Of a DNA stretch of 34,811 nt, positions 26,635-34,734 are shown in pieces; position 1 is the first letter of the stretch; each line of letters starts with the position of its first letter. The notes under the pieces are model-generated. The model had not been told where the DNA came from. It did not search any database and saw nothing but the letters and a program-made list of their open reading frames with translations. The translations under genes were made by a program, and so were the position numbers. The DNA lies in contig CAIMCD010000043.1 of assembly GCA_903839405.1 (NCBI GenBank), positions 1 to 34,811 of the forward strand, given 5' to 3'. The stretch is from an uncultured Chlorobiaceae bacterium. Lineage in GTDB: Bacteria; Bacteroidota; Chlorobiia; Chlorobiales; Chlorobiaceae.

Positions 26635-27075
26635 ATGATGCATAACAAAATCTGGAAGCTGGGCGCAGTGCTGGGGCTGCTTATCGTTACGGTTTCAGGC
26701 GAAGCAAAGGCTGGTGTGGGCTTTTATTACGGGGGAGGATGGGGCCGACCACACCGGGGATGGGGTGGAGGTCTTAATTTTGTGATCGATACGCGGCCGA
26801 ACTTTGTGCCTTTGCCGCGTTACGGTTTTTCAGCCGCTGTGGGCACACCCTATGACCTGTTCTACTATGATAATGTCTACTACATCTACAATAATAACGG
26901 CTGGTACCGCTCCTCGTATTACGGTGGCCCCTGGGTTGTTATCCAGGAAGAGAGTCTTCCCGATAAAATAAGAAGCCAGCGTCTGGAGGATATACGGCGC
27001 TCCCGTGAGATGGAGTCGCCTGGCGGTGAGCCCCGGCAAGGCAGGGGACATCATGAAGACAAAAACAGCAACTGA
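26635..27075 (+). CDS. Small secreted Gly/Tyr-rich protein of unknown function
   Basis: A signal peptide (about 1-26, ending GEAKA) is followed by a Gly/Trp-rich stretch (GFYYGGGWGRPHRGWGGG) and a middle segment with clustered aromatic residues (DLFYYDNVYYIYNNNGWYRSS). It ends in a charged helix (PDKIRSQRLEDIRRSREME). I recognise no named domain; it is reminiscent of small Gly/Tyr-rich envelope proteins of unknown role. GGGAG at 26624-26628 gives a good ribosome site for the first ATG. It lies 54 nt upstream of the exporter permease on the same strand, so it may belong to that unit or be a substrate (inference only). Confidence 0.65.
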   Translation: MMHNKIWKLGAVLGLLIVTVSGEAKAGVGFYYGGGWGRPHRGWGGGLNFVIDTRPNFVPLPRYGFSAAVGTPYDLFYYDNVYYIYNNNGWYRSSYYGGPWVVIQEESLPDKIRSQRLEDIRRSREMESPGGEPRQGRGHHEDKNSN

Positions 27076-27129
27076 GCGCCTCATCCGGTCAGGCGATATA
27101 ACAGCATAAAACAGCGGGCGAAATTATAC

Positions 27130-28266
27130 GTGTCAGGCATTCTTAAAATAGCATTGAAACTGCTGGTTAATGACAAGAGCAAGTTTGCGGCCCTGCTTAT
27201 CGGCATTACCTTTGCGGTCTTTCTTATGGTGATGATGACCTCCATGTTCTCCGGTATTCTTGCCCGCTCCTCCTCATCGGTTTATAACATCGGGGCGAAA
27301 ATCTGGGTCATGGATCCGGCGGTCAACAATGCCTCAAGCAGTATTCCCATGCCGGATTATGTCCTCTCAACCGCAAGAAGTATCAAAGGGGTTAAATATG
27401 CCGAGCCGATCTATTTTGGCGGAGCGCAGGTTAAACTGAAAAGCGGTGTCTATCAGGCCGTAACCGTGGTTGGTCTCGACAATGCAACGCTTTACGGCCG
27501 TCCCAATTTGATTGAGGGGAACATTGCGGATATTTATGGTGAGAATGCTTTTTTTGTGGCCAAGGATGCTGAGTATAGCAAGCTCGAAAACCCCAAAGTA
27601 GGTACTGAATTTGAAATCAACGATTTCCGAGGAGTCGTTGTCGGTTTGGCCCAAGTTGCCTCTTCAGGACTTTTCGGCGTTCCTACCCTCTACACCACCT
27701 ACAGCCGGGCCATTACCTACATCCCCTCAACGCGGTTTACCACCTCATTTATTCTCATTGAGCCAAAAAGCGAGGCTGACACTCCCTATATTCAGGAGCA
27801 AATCCACAAGCTCGGCTACGAGGCCCTTACGCGCGATCAATTTGTGAAGAAGATTACCGATTTTTATACCTACAAAACCGGTATAGGGATGAACATCCTG
27901 ATGATGACGGCGATCAGCTTTATTGTTGGGCTCTCCATCTCCGGCCAGACCTTTTATACCTTTATTCTGGAAAATCTTGAAAAGTTTGGTGCACTGAAAG
28001 CCATCGGGGCCAAAGGGAGCGAGTTGATTTCGATGATTTTGTTTCAGGCCTCCTTTACGGCGCTCATTGGCTATGGACTTGGCGTCGGGTTAGCCTCAAG
28101 CATGATCATTCTGGCAAGAATCCGTATTCCTGACTATGCCGCGCAGGTAACCTACACGACTCTTGGATTTGCGTTTGTGATGGTGTTGATTATTGCCGGC
28201 TTCTCCAGTTATATCGGAGTGCGCAAAGTGTTGCAGATTCAACCCTTCGATATTTTCAGAGGCTGA
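27130..28266 (+). CDS. ABC exporter permease, DevC/MacB-FtsX type
   Basis: A 378-residue inner-membrane permease. There is one N-terminal TM (about 20-42, ALLIGITFAVFLMVMM), a periplasmic domain (about 43-255) and three C-terminal TMs (about 258-370). The coupling segment reads ILENLEKFGALKAIGAKGSEL, the FtsX-family 'KFG-LKA-G' motif. The start is GTG at 27130; the ribosome site is weak. With the following ATPase, adaptor and outer-membrane factor it makes a tripartite exporter of DevBCA/MacAB style. Substrate unknown; glycolipid, lipid or small-molecule export is what such systems do. Confidence 0.88.
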   Translation: MSGILKIALKLLVNDKSKFAALLIGITFAVFLMVMMTSMFSGILARSSSSVYNIGAKIWVMDPAVNNASSSIPMPDYVLSTARSIKGVKYAEPIYFGGAQVKLKSGVYQAVTVVGLDNATLYGRPNLIEGNIADIYGENAFFVAKDAEYSKLENPKVGTEFEINDFRGVVVGLAQVASSGLFGVPTLYTTYSRAITYIPSTRFTTSFILIEPKSEADTPYIQEQIHKLGYEALTRDQFVKKITDFYTYKTGIGMNILMMTAISFIVGLSISGQTFYTFILENLEKFGALKAIGAKGSELISMILFQASFTALIGYGLGVGLASSMIILARIRIPDYAAQVTYTTLGFAFVMVLIIAGFSSYIGVRKVLQIQPFDIFRG

Positions 28267-28267
28267 T

Positions 28268-28984
28268 ATGGAACGTGTAGCCATCAGGGCAAAGGGGTTG
28301 GTCAAATGGTTTGGCGACGAAGCCACAAGAACCATTGCGGTGCGGGATGCCAGTTTTGAGGCCCACTATGGAGAGATGCTCTATATTGTCGGGCCATCAG
28401 GAAGTGGTAAAACAACCCTCTTGAGTATGGTTTCAGGTATTTTGAAGCCGAACGAGGGGAGTGTTTCGGTAGAGGGCCGCGATCTCTGGCAGATGACGGA
28501 CGATGAGATTGCCGATCTTCGCCTGAACAAGATCGGCTTTGTTTTTCAGGACTATCACCTTTTTCCGCGATTGACCACGGCGGAAAACGTGGCCATTCCG
28601 CTCATCCTGAAAAAAATGGAGTGGAATAAAGCCCTTGAGGTCGCCTTGGAATATCTTGACATTGTAGGGTTGAAAGATCGGGCTCAGTTACCACCCGTCA
28701 AGTTGAGCGGTGGCGAACAGCAGCGGGTGGCCATTGCACGCGCCATTGCCGGCCGACCGGATATCCTGATATTTGATGAGCCTACCGCTTCACTTGATGG
28801 TGATACGGGCCGCAAGATCGTGGAATTTATTAAAACAAAAATTCTGAACCGAGAGCGTTGCATTATCATTGTCACGCATGACAGCCGGATTGACGAGTAT
28901 GCAGATACGATCATGAAGATGGAGGATGGTAAAATTATTGGCGTCGAAAAGAAAACGGAGTTTGCCCCAGGAGTTGAGCAATGA
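28268..28984 (+). CDS. ABC exporter ATP-binding protein (DevA/LolD-like)
   Basis: All nucleotide-binding motifs are present: Walker A GPSGSGKTT, Q-loop in VFQDYHLF, signature LSGGEQQRVAIARAI, Walker B ILIFDEPTASLD and the switch His in IIVTHD. At 238 residues it is a single-domain ATPase of the MacB/LolD/DevA subfamily. AGAGG lies 6 nt before the ATG at 28268, one base after the permease stop. Its stop overlaps the start of the adaptor gene. An in-frame start 75 nt upstream would lie inside the permease gene and is not favoured. Confidence 0.95.
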   Translation: MERVAIRAKGLVKWFGDEATRTIAVRDASFEAHYGEMLYIVGPSGSGKTTLLSMVSGILKPNEGSVSVEGRDLWQMTDDEIADLRLNKIGFVFQDYHLFPRLTTAENVAIPLILKKMEWNKALEVALEYLDIVGLKDRAQLPPVKLSGGEQQRVAIARAIAGRPDILIFDEPTASLDGDTGRKIVEFIKTKILNRERCIIIVTHDSRIDEYADTIMKMEDGKIIGVEKKTEFAPGVEQ

Positions 28985-29928
28985 GAAATAAAATTTTGAT
29001 CGGACTTGCAATCTTTGGCATCATCCTTGGTCTTGGGAGCGCCTATTTTTTGCGGATACACCCCAACCCGCAGCCTCCTGCATTCAAACCGGCTTCGAAT
29101 CCCTATGCAACGGGTATTTATGCCAACGGGATTATTGAAACGGTACAGAGCAGCGGGGCCAATGTTAATATTTATCCGGAAGTGCCGGGTACGGTTGTGA
29201 AAATTCCGGTTACAGAGGGTCAGCAGGTAAAAGCCGGAACGCCGCTCTTGATCCTCGACGACTCGGTGCAGCGCTCAACGGCCGCATCAGCCAAAGCGCA
29301 GATTGGGGTAGCAAAGGCCAATCTTGCAAACCTTAAGGCTCAGTTCACCAAACTGAAAACCTCATGGCAGCTTGATTCGAGATCGGTCAGTAGAGATGCC
29401 CTTGATACGGCCGAAAATGGAGTTAAAGCTGCTGAGGCAAATCTGGAGCTTGCCCAGAAGCAGTATGAGGCCTCCGGCGCCCTGTTGACGAAATATGTTG
29501 TTAAAGCGGTATCGGACGGCACGGTGCTCTCCATCAATACCTCTGTCGGCAGTTATATCTCCAGCCAGGGGGCCTATGCCTCCTATAGCGGCGGCTTTTT
29601 GCCAGTTATGGTTATGGGAAATCTCCACGGTGATCTTGCGGTGCGCTGTTATGTTGACGAGCTTCTCATTCAACGCCTTCCCGATCCATCTCGAATGCAG
29701 GCTCGCATGTTTATTCGTGGAACCGAAACCAGCATTCCCCTGAAATTTGTACGAGTGCAGCCGAACGTCTCCCCGAAGATTGAGCTCTCAAGCCAGAGAA
29801 CCGAACGGGTTGACGTGCGGGTTTTGCCGGTTATCTTCAGCTTTGAAAAGCCAAAAGCTCTCTCTTTATATACAGGTCAACTTGTTGATGTCTATATCGG
29901 TAAACAAACAGATGCAGCTAAAAAGTAG
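28981..29928 (+). CDS. HlyD/DevB-family periplasmic adaptor (membrane fusion) protein
   Basis: One N-terminal TM anchor (about 5-25) is followed by a Pro-rich segment and the first half of a lipoyl/barrel-sandwich domain (NVNIYPEVPGTVVKIPVTEGQQVKAG). Then comes an alpha-helical hairpin rich in Ala, Gln and Lys (about 95-165), the second lipoyl half (VKAVSDGTVLSIN) and a beta-barrel domain. ATGA overlap with the ATPase stop shows translational coupling. It should bridge the permease to the outer-membrane factor encoded directly after. Family call secure; 315 residues is on the short side but complete. Confidence 0.93.
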   Translation: MRNKILIGLAIFGIILGLGSAYFLRIHPNPQPPAFKPASNPYATGIYANGIIETVQSSGANVNIYPEVPGTVVKIPVTEGQQVKAGTPLLILDDSVQRSTAASAKAQIGVAKANLANLKAQFTKLKTSWQLDSRSVSRDALDTAENGVKAAEANLELAQKQYEASGALLTKYVVKAVSDGTVLSINTSVGSYISSQGAYASYSGGFLPVMVMGNLHGDLAVRCYVDELLIQRLPDPSRMQARMFIRGTETSIPLKFVRVQPNVSPKIELSSQRTERVDVRVLPVIFSFEKPKALSLYTGQLVDVYIGKQTDAAKK

Positions 29929-31426
29929 CGCGCGGGCTCTCTTCTCACTCCCAAACCCCAAAGCCTTGCTGGCCGGTGGGGTAGCTCTCCTGCTGTTGTC
30001 GGCCTGCTCGGTCGGCCCGGACTTTGTTCGCCCTGAAGCACCGAAGGTTCAGCACTACAACCACGGGGGTGATCCCGCAAAGATGGTTGCGGTTGAAGGT
30101 GTTTCGCAACAATTTACAGAGGGGGTCGGCCCGGCAGCGAATTGGTGGCACTTGTTCCATTCCGCGCAACTGGATCGTGCTGTTACCGAAGCTCTTGCTG
30201 AAAATCCGGGTCTGCAGGCGGCCGAGGCGGCATTGCGGCAAAGTCAGGATAATTTGCGTGCCGGTTCCGGGATTTTTTATCCCCAGCTCAGTGCGACCTT
30301 CAGCCAGAACCGCGAAAAAAATTCACCGGCAACCATCGGCAGTTCTGCACCTTCAACCATCTTTAATGTCACAACCCTCTCCTCATCGGTAAGCTATGCG
30401 CTTGATCTTTTTGGCGGAGAGCGTCGCACGGTTGAAGGTTTGGGTGCCCAGGTTGACCAAGAGCGTGCTCTGACCCTCGGCACCTATATGGTGCTGACCG
30501 GAAATATTGTCAATACCTGTATTGCCATAGCCGCATATCATGATGAAATTGAAGCGGTTGAGCAGTTGATCGCTCTGCAGAGGGATCAACTCTCGATTGC
30601 TGAAAAGCAGTATCAGGCTGGTTTGACGCGCTATGGGGCCCTGCTCACTTTACGCAGCCAACTGGAATCGCTTGCATCATCCCTTCCTCCATTACAGCAA
30701 CAGTTAAGCCAGGCGGAGCATCTGCTTGCCACGCTTGAGGGCAAAAACACAGCCGAATTCCAGCCGCCGCACCTCACGCTGAAGGAGATAGCCCTTCCAG
30801 CGGAGCTTCCCTTATCCCTTCCCTCCGAACTGGTGCGCCAGCGTCCTGATATTTTGGCGGCCGAAGCCCGGTTACATGCCGCAAGTGCAGGCATTGGAGT
30901 GGCCACAGCCGCACTATTCCCGAGCTTTACCCTGAATGCAACCTACGGCCAAAGCAGCCAACTGATGGGCTCTCTCTTTGACAGCAAGAGTAGTGTCTGG
31001 GGCTTGGGTGCCAATGTTGCGGCACCGATATTCAATGGTGGAACGCTTTCTGCTCGCCGAAAGGCGGCAATGGCGGCTTATGATCAAAGCTTTGCCCTCT
31101 ACCGCCAGACGGTACTTGCGGCCTTTGCGCAGGTGGCTGATCTGGTGCGGGCCCTTGAGCATGATGCCGAGGTCACCGCAATAGATGCCCGGGCGCTGAA
31201 GGATGCCGAGCTTTCCCTGGATCTTATCAAGGTTAATTACCGTGCCGGTATGGTTAATTATCTGCAGGTAATCATTGCCGATATGCAGTACCGTCAGTCA
31301 AGGGTAAGCTACCTGCAGGCCCAGGCCCGGCAACTGCAGGATACGACGGCGCTTTTTGTTGCCCTGGGCGGAGGTTGGCCACAAGACCGGGAGGCGCAAA
31401 AAAAAGCCGATCTCCAGCATCATTGA
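29888..31426 (+). CDS. NodT/OprM-type outer-membrane efflux lipoprotein
   Basis: Signal peptide with lipobox LLSAC (signal region ALLAGGVALLLLSAC), then the family start CSVGPDFVRPEAP. Two OEP domains follow with the repeated helical hairpins of TolC-like channels (for example LAENPGLQAAEAALRQSQDNLRAG and LVRQRPDILAAEARLHAASAGIGVATAALFP). ATG 29888 overlaps the adaptor gene by 41 nt and gives 512 residues; ATG 29912, 24 nt later, also gives a good signal peptide (504 residues), and I cannot choose firmly. The long open frame upstream of 29888 is in the adaptor gene and not real. It completes the exporter: the channel across the outer membrane. Confidence 0.92.
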   Translation: MSISVNKQMQLKSSARALFSLPNPKALLAGGVALLLLSACSVGPDFVRPEAPKVQHYNHGGDPAKMVAVEGVSQQFTEGVGPAANWWHLFHSAQLDRAVTEALAENPGLQAAEAALRQSQDNLRAGSGIFYPQLSATFSQNREKNSPATIGSSAPSTIFNVTTLSSSVSYALDLFGGERRTVEGLGAQVDQERALTLGTYMVLTGNIVNTCIAIAAYHDEIEAVEQLIALQRDQLSIAEKQYQAGLTRYGALLTLRSQLESLASSLPPLQQQLSQAEHLLATLEGKNTAEFQPPHLTLKEIALPAELPLSLPSELVRQRPDILAAEARLHAASAGIGVATAALFPSFTLNATYGQSSQLMGSLFDSKSSVWGLGANVAAPIFNGGTLSARRKAAMAAYDQSFALYRQTVLAAFAQVADLVRALEHDAEVTAIDARALKDAELSLDLIKVNYRAGMVNYLQVIIADMQYRQSRVSYLQAQARQLQDTTALFVALGGGWPQDREAQKKADLQHH

Positions 31427-31481
31427 AACATCACTGAGAATCGGCCGCGTGCGCAAGTGTTCCGAGATCCTGGCTGCTCTG

Positions 31482-31516
31482 GAGTGAGGTTCACTCGTTT
31501 GTCAACGCGTTTTTTC
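31482..31516 (+). terminator. Possible terminator after the exporter operon
   Basis: GAGTGA (31482-31487) pairs with TCACTC (31491-31496) over a 3-nt loop. The following T-run (31510-31515) is separated by a further 13 nt, so this is weak. Confidence 0.3.
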
Positions 31517-31518
31517 TC

Positions 31519-31547
31519 TTGCACATCCCCCTTGATTGCCCTATACT
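31519..31547 (+). promoter_or_regulatory. Sigma-70 promoter of the GDT1-type transporter gene
   Basis: TTGCAC (31519-31524) and TATACT (31542-31547) are separated by 17 bp, both near consensus. Transcription would start near 31554, leaving a 30-nt leader before the ATG at 31584. No room remains for a Mn riboswitch. Confidence 0.7.
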
Positions 31548-31583
31548 GGTTGTTTCTTTTTTTACTTCTAACCTCATCGATTA

Positions 31584-32231
31584 ATGGACGCATTCTGGCT
31601 TTCGCTGGTCATGATTTTTCTGGCCGAGCTTGGTGATAAAACCCAGCTCGTTGCCCTGACCCTGGCAACCTGTTACAATACCAGCGTGGTCTTGTGGGGG
31701 ATATTTTGGGCAACCCTTGCCATTCATGTTTTTTCGGCCGGCATCGGCTGGTTTATCGGCGACAAGCTGCCGACCGAGTGGATTAAATTTGTGGCTGGCA
31801 TTGCCTTTATAGCCTTTGGTTTCTGGACGCTTCGCGGTGACCATCTTGATGAAGACGAGGAGAGCTGCAAAACCGGCATTCACCCATTCTGGCTCGTATT
31901 CTCAACCTTCTTTATGGCGGAACTTGGCGACAAGACCATGCTCTCCACCATCACGCTTGCTTCAACCCATCCCTTTCTGCCGGTTTGGCTTGGCTCTACC
32001 ATCGGTATGGTGATTTCGGATGGACTCGCCATTGTTGCCGGAAAGATGCTTGGAGCGCGCCTCCCTGAAAACCTCATCAAAATCGGTGCCGCCGTTATCT
32101 TTTTCCTCTTCGGCATCTTCAGCATGTACGAGGGCGGCGCTCACTTTGCCCTCCCGATCTGGGGCGTTGCCGCCGCCGCGATTGCCCTCACCGGTTACAT
32201 CTTTCTGCGTAAACCGGCCACGGCTTCGTAG
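31584..32231 (+). CDS. TMEM165/GDT1 (UPF0016) family cation transporter
   Basis: A 215-residue inner-membrane protein with about six TMs arranged as two repeats. Each repeat carries the family signature E-x-G-D-K-[TS]: ELGDKT at 15-20 and ELGDKT at 113-118. A short acidic loop between the halves ([10 protein letters not shown], 86-95) is usual. Members in bacteria export Mn2+, and plant or yeast relatives move Mn2+ and Ca2+. The gene has its own strong promoter at 31519-31547. The upstream gap shows no manganese (yybP-ykoY) riboswitch motif that I can recognise. Confidence 0.9.
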   Translation: MDAFWLSLVMIFLAELGDKTQLVALTLATCYNTSVVLWGIFWATLAIHVFSAGIGWFIGDKLPTEWIKFVAGIAFIAFGFWTLRGDHLDEDEESCKTGIHPFWLVFSTFFMAELGDKTMLSTITLASTHPFLPVWLGSTIGMVISDGLAIVAGKMLGARLPENLIKIGAAVIFFLFGIFSMYEGGAHFALPIWGVAAAAIALTGYIFLRKPATAS

Positions 32232-32243
32232 CTCTGGTAACAA

Positions 32244-32268
32244 GAGAGAGTTCTCTCGCTGATTTTTT
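32244..32268 (+). terminator. Terminator candidate after the GDT1-type gene
   Basis: GAGAGA (32244-32249) pairs with TCTCTC (32252-32257), and a T6 run follows at 32263-32268. It separates this gene from the thioredoxin gene, whose ATG is at 32315. Confidence 0.45.
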
Positions 32269-32314
32269 GATCGACTTGAACACTAACGCTTTGCATGAAA
32301 ATGGAGAATACAGA

Positions 32315-32686
32315 ATGAAGAGTACCAGGGCCTTGTTTTTGGTGATCGGAGTGTGCCTCTGCATGTTGTTCAGCCCTTTAAGGGTTTTGGGTAAAGCGAA
32401 GGTTACCTTTGTCGAACTTGGTTCAACCTGGTGTACTCCGTGCAAGTTAATGCAACCGGTCATGCGCTCTCTTGAAAAGAGGTATGGAGAGCAACTCAGG
32501 GTTATCTTTTACAATGTCTCCACTCCCGAAGAGCAACGCTATGCAAAGCAGTATGGCATACGCATCATCCCGACCCAGGTGTTTCTGGACGAGAGTGGCA
32601 AGGAGTTTTTCCGGCATGAAGGTTTTTTTCCTGAAACGGAGATCGATAAACTCTTGAAGCCGCACGCAATGACACCCACAAACTGA
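32315..32686 (+). CDS. Secreted thioredoxin-like protein
   Basis: A 123-residue protein with a signal peptide or membrane anchor (about 1-26, LFLVIGVCLCMLFSPLRVLG) and a thioredoxin fold. The redox motif is W-C-T-P-C (39-43) and the cis-Pro lies in RIIPTQ. GGAG at 32303-32306 is 8 nt before ATG 32315, so the open frame further upstream is not translated. CcdA begins 20 nt after the stop, so the two are probably an operon: CcdA passes electrons from cytoplasmic thioredoxin to this periplasmic one. Cytochrome c maturation or general disulfide reduction are likely targets. Confidence 0.88.
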   Translation: MKSTRALFLVIGVCLCMLFSPLRVLGKAKVTFVELGSTWCTPCKLMQPVMRSLEKRYGEQLRVIFYNVSTPEEQRYAKQYGIRIIPTQVFLDESGKEFFRHEGFFPETEIDKLLKPHAMTPTN

Positions 32687-32706
32687 GTGGTTAAGAGCGA
32701 AAACAT

Positions 32707-33423
32707 ATGCTTGAGACTCTTTTTTCCAGCCTGACTTTGGCGTTAAGCCAGCGTTATTTTGTTGCTCTTGCGGCCTCATTTGCCTGGGGAGTCTTCAGCG
32801 TCTTGCTCAGCCCCTGCCATCTTTCAGGCATTGCACTGGTGATCGGTTATATCAGCCGCCATGGTCGAATAAAAGGGGAGCGAACGGTTTTGCTCTCCCT
32901 GCTTTTTGCGGCGGGCACTCTCTTTACCATAGCTCTTCTCGGGGTGATTACCGCCTCAATGGGCCGGATGCTGGGAGATACAGGGGAGTGGGGCCGCTAC
33001 GTTATCGGCGGAGTGTTTATTCTGATGGGACTCTATCTTCTGGATATTATCACGTTGAACTGGACCAGGATTGAGTTGCCTGACGAGCAGCGTGGCGGGC
33101 TCTGGGGGGCATTTCTTTTGGGGCTGGTTTTTGGTATAGGGCTTGGCCCCTGCACCTTCGCTTTTCTTGCGCCCGTTCTCGGTGTGGTTTTCAGCATAGC
33201 CTCTGAGAACTGGCTGAAAGCCCTGCTCCTGATCGGGGCATTTGGCATTGGCCACGCCCTCGTTATTGCGGTTGCGGGCGGTATGACCAATTTGCTGCAA
33301 CACTACCTCGACTGGGCCGGCAAATCCATTGCCATGCTCTACGTCAAGCGCAGTTTAGGTTTTCTCCTCTGTATCATCGGGCTCTTTTTTCTGGGATCTC
33401 AATGGATTGTGCAAACACCTTGA
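32707..33423 (+). CDS. ccdA: CcdA/DsbD-type transmembrane thiol-disulfide transporter
   Basis: A 238-residue protein with six predicted TMs in two inverted halves. The pair of redox cysteines is Cys37 (SPCHLSG) and Cys149 (GPCTFAF), each in the family's Pro-Cys turn. CcdA moves reducing power from the cytoplasm to periplasmic partners. The upstream gene supplies a fitting partner with a WCTPC site. The length equals stand-alone CcdA rather than three-domain DsbD. Family call is secure; the target (cytochrome c heme ligation or others) is not shown by the window. Confidence 0.92.
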   Translation: MLETLFSSLTLALSQRYFVALAASFAWGVFSVLLSPCHLSGIALVIGYISRHGRIKGERTVLLSLLFAAGTLFTIALLGVITASMGRMLGDTGEWGRYVIGGVFILMGLYLLDIITLNWTRIELPDEQRGGLWGAFLLGLVFGIGLGPCTFAFLAPVLGVVFSIASENWLKALLLIGAFGIGHALVIAVAGGMTNLLQHYLDWAGKSIAMLYVKRSLGFLLCIIGLFFLGSQWIVQTP

Positions 33424-33436
33424 AATTTGACCTGTC

Positions 33437-33532
33437 GATAACGCACATCAATTCTCTCTTTTACCGCACTCTTTCCTGCTTGGCTCCTTGATAATGGAGT
33501 AGAAGGGCGTTATCTTTTCTGTGCTGATTTTT
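33437..33532 (+). other. Intergenic inverted repeat with nested hairpin
   Basis: GATAACGC (33437-33444) is mirrored by GCGTTATC (33507-33514) with 62 nt between. Inside lies CTCC/GGAG (about 33484-33499) around an 8-nt loop. T-rich sequence follows (TTTTCTGTGCTGATTTTTTG). It could be a large terminator of ccdA or a small structured RNA; the rest of 33424-33548 holds nothing else that I see. Confidence 0.3.
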
Positions 33533-33548
33533 TGTTTCGAACACCCCC

Positions 33549-33731
33549 TTGCCCAGTTACTATGTTCGACTTCAATACCTTCATCGCTACAGCAGCAACC
33601 GCGACCGGTGCTCGTCCGGCAAACCCTTGATCACAGGCAGACATGCCACAAGGAACATCGGCCTCTACGACACAGTCTTAAGCTCCACTGATTACCTCGC
33701 CACATTTGAAACCATTGCAGAGGAGGGCTAA
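33549..33731 (+). pseudogene. Possible remnant of an unrecognised coding gene
   Basis: An open frame of 60 codons (TTG start) ends with SSTDYLATFETIAEEG and a stop directly before the next gene's ATG. It has coding-like amino-acid use but no upstream ribosome site and no family that I recognise. It may be the 3' end of a decayed gene or chance. Its last bases supply the strong ribosome site of the next gene. Confidence 0.2.
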
Positions 33732-33732
33732 A

Positions 33733-34377
33733 ATGGCAAATATGGAGGATTTATTGCACGGCATCAAAGAGTTCCAAAAGAATCTCGATAAGAATCTCGA
33801 TCATCAAGATATCGATGATTTTAGAATATTACTGAATGACTCAGTTGATCGGGAGTATCAACGATTAAAAGAACTCAGCAAATCAGTATCAAAAGATAAT
33901 GCCCAATATTTGGATTATTTAGAAGGTAAAAGGGAATCAGCAGTATTTATTAGCTTTCTTGGAGATGAGTTAAGTATTCTTGCTCTTTACAAGAAAGTGG
34001 AAATTCAAACACTGCGCATAATCAAAAGTCACATCCCGTTATTGTTCAAAGACGGGAAGAACAAGAGAACTCCATACTACGATTTTCTCAAAAACAGGGT
34101 TAAAACCAAACTCCCATCATTCGCTATAGAGAATATATCGTGTTATGACGCCTTCAATGAGCTGCGTTTGCTGAATAATTCCATAAAGCATGACGGGTTA
34201 GTTTCTGAGGATCTTTCACAATCATACCCGGAATGGGGTAAAGCAGGAGCGGAGCTCAAAGGGTTTGGTGATGCCTATATCCGCTTACTGCCCGAAATCA
34301 AAATCTTTGTTTCCGATCTTGTCGAAACGGTTTACGCACCAAGCGTACCGCCAAACAACAAGGAAAAAACGAATTAG
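33733..34377 (+). CDS. Accessory protein of unknown function, weakly HEPN-like
   Basis: A 214-residue, mostly helical, charged protein with no signal peptide or TM. I do not recognise the family. The only suggestive motif is ELRLLNNSIKHDG in the second half, which resembles the 'R...N...H' region of HEPN/Abi-type proteins, although the R-to-H spacing is longer than the usual Rx4-6H. AGGAGGG (33721-33727) is a strong ribosome site for ATG 33733, preferred over the open frame start at 33706. The gene is visibly richer in A+T than its neighbours and uses AAA/AAT/ATA codons more freely, a sign of recent acquisition. A 12-bp tandem repeat (about 33778-33801) encodes KNLDKNLD. It may be a defence or toxin-antitoxin gene; confidence in that is low. 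Confidence 0.55.
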   Translation: MANMEDLLHGIKEFQKNLDKNLDHQDIDDFRILLNDSVDREYQRLKELSKSVSKDNAQYLDYLEGKRESAVFISFLGDELSILALYKKVEIQTLRIIKSHIPLLFKDGKNKRTPYYDFLKNRVKTKLPSFAIENISCYDAFNELRLLNNSIKHDGLVSEDLSQSYPEWGKAGAELKGFGDAYIRLLPEIKIFVSDLVETVYAPSVPPNNKEKTN

Positions 34378-34389
34378 CGTTTGGCGTGA

Positions 34390-34406
34390 AGTCGGGTTGC
34401 CCGACT
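34390..34406. other. Perfect stem-loop after the accessory gene
   Basis: AGTCGGG (34390-34396) pairs fully with CCCGACT (34400-34406) around a TTG loop. No T-run follows on the plus strand. It lies 13 nt after the accessory gene stop and may be a transcript 3' end, a recombination site or a fortuitous hairpin. Confidence 0.35.
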
Positions 34407-34512
34407 ATTCTGAAGTGACCCCGGATCGACAGCATATAAATAAAAAATGAGGTGCAGGTTATTGTTTGCACAACTCACCCGCACCCCAAATCAAATAGAG
34501 TTGATTACTCCG

Positions 34513-34734
34513 TCACTTTGAGAACCATGAGTCGTCGGCAGATTTCTCCCATTTGTCAACCATTTTTTCAGCCTCTTCCTGGGCAATGCCGTACCGCTCC
34601 TGAATCTTGCCGCGAAATTGTTCCCGCTTGCCTGCGATAACATCAAAATCATCATCAGTGAGCTTACCCCACTGCACCTGCACTCTACCCTTGAGTTGCT
34701 TCCAGTTACCTTCAATCTGATCCCAGTTAATCAT
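34513..34734 (-). CDS. CsbD-family stress protein
   Basis: A 73-residue hydrophilic, helix-rich protein. The CsbD hallmarks are complete: MINWDQIEGNWKQLKG at the start, a WGKLTDDD repeat unit and the KREQFRGKIQERYGI unit. Family members are induced by general stress (sigma-B in Bacillus, RpoS in enterics), but their molecular job is unknown. GGAG (minus strand, plus 34741-34744) lies 6 nt before ATG 34734, so the longer open frame upstream is not favoured. It is convergent with the accessory gene; the gap 34378-34512 holds only the stem-loop at 34390. Confidence 0.93.
   Translation of the reverse strand: MINWDQIEGNWKQLKGRVQVQWGKLTDDDFDVIAGKREQFRGKIQERYGIAQEEAEKMVDKWEKSADDSWFSK

Noticed and set aside
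29747..29887. Upstream extension of the outer-membrane factor
   Set aside because: The extension lies within the adaptor gene and precedes the lipoprotein signal peptide, so it is not translated as part of the mature product.
31427..31583. Manganese (yybP-ykoY) riboswitch before the GDT1-type gene
   Set aside because: The conserved motifs are not seen, and the predicted transcript start leaves only about 30 nt of leader.
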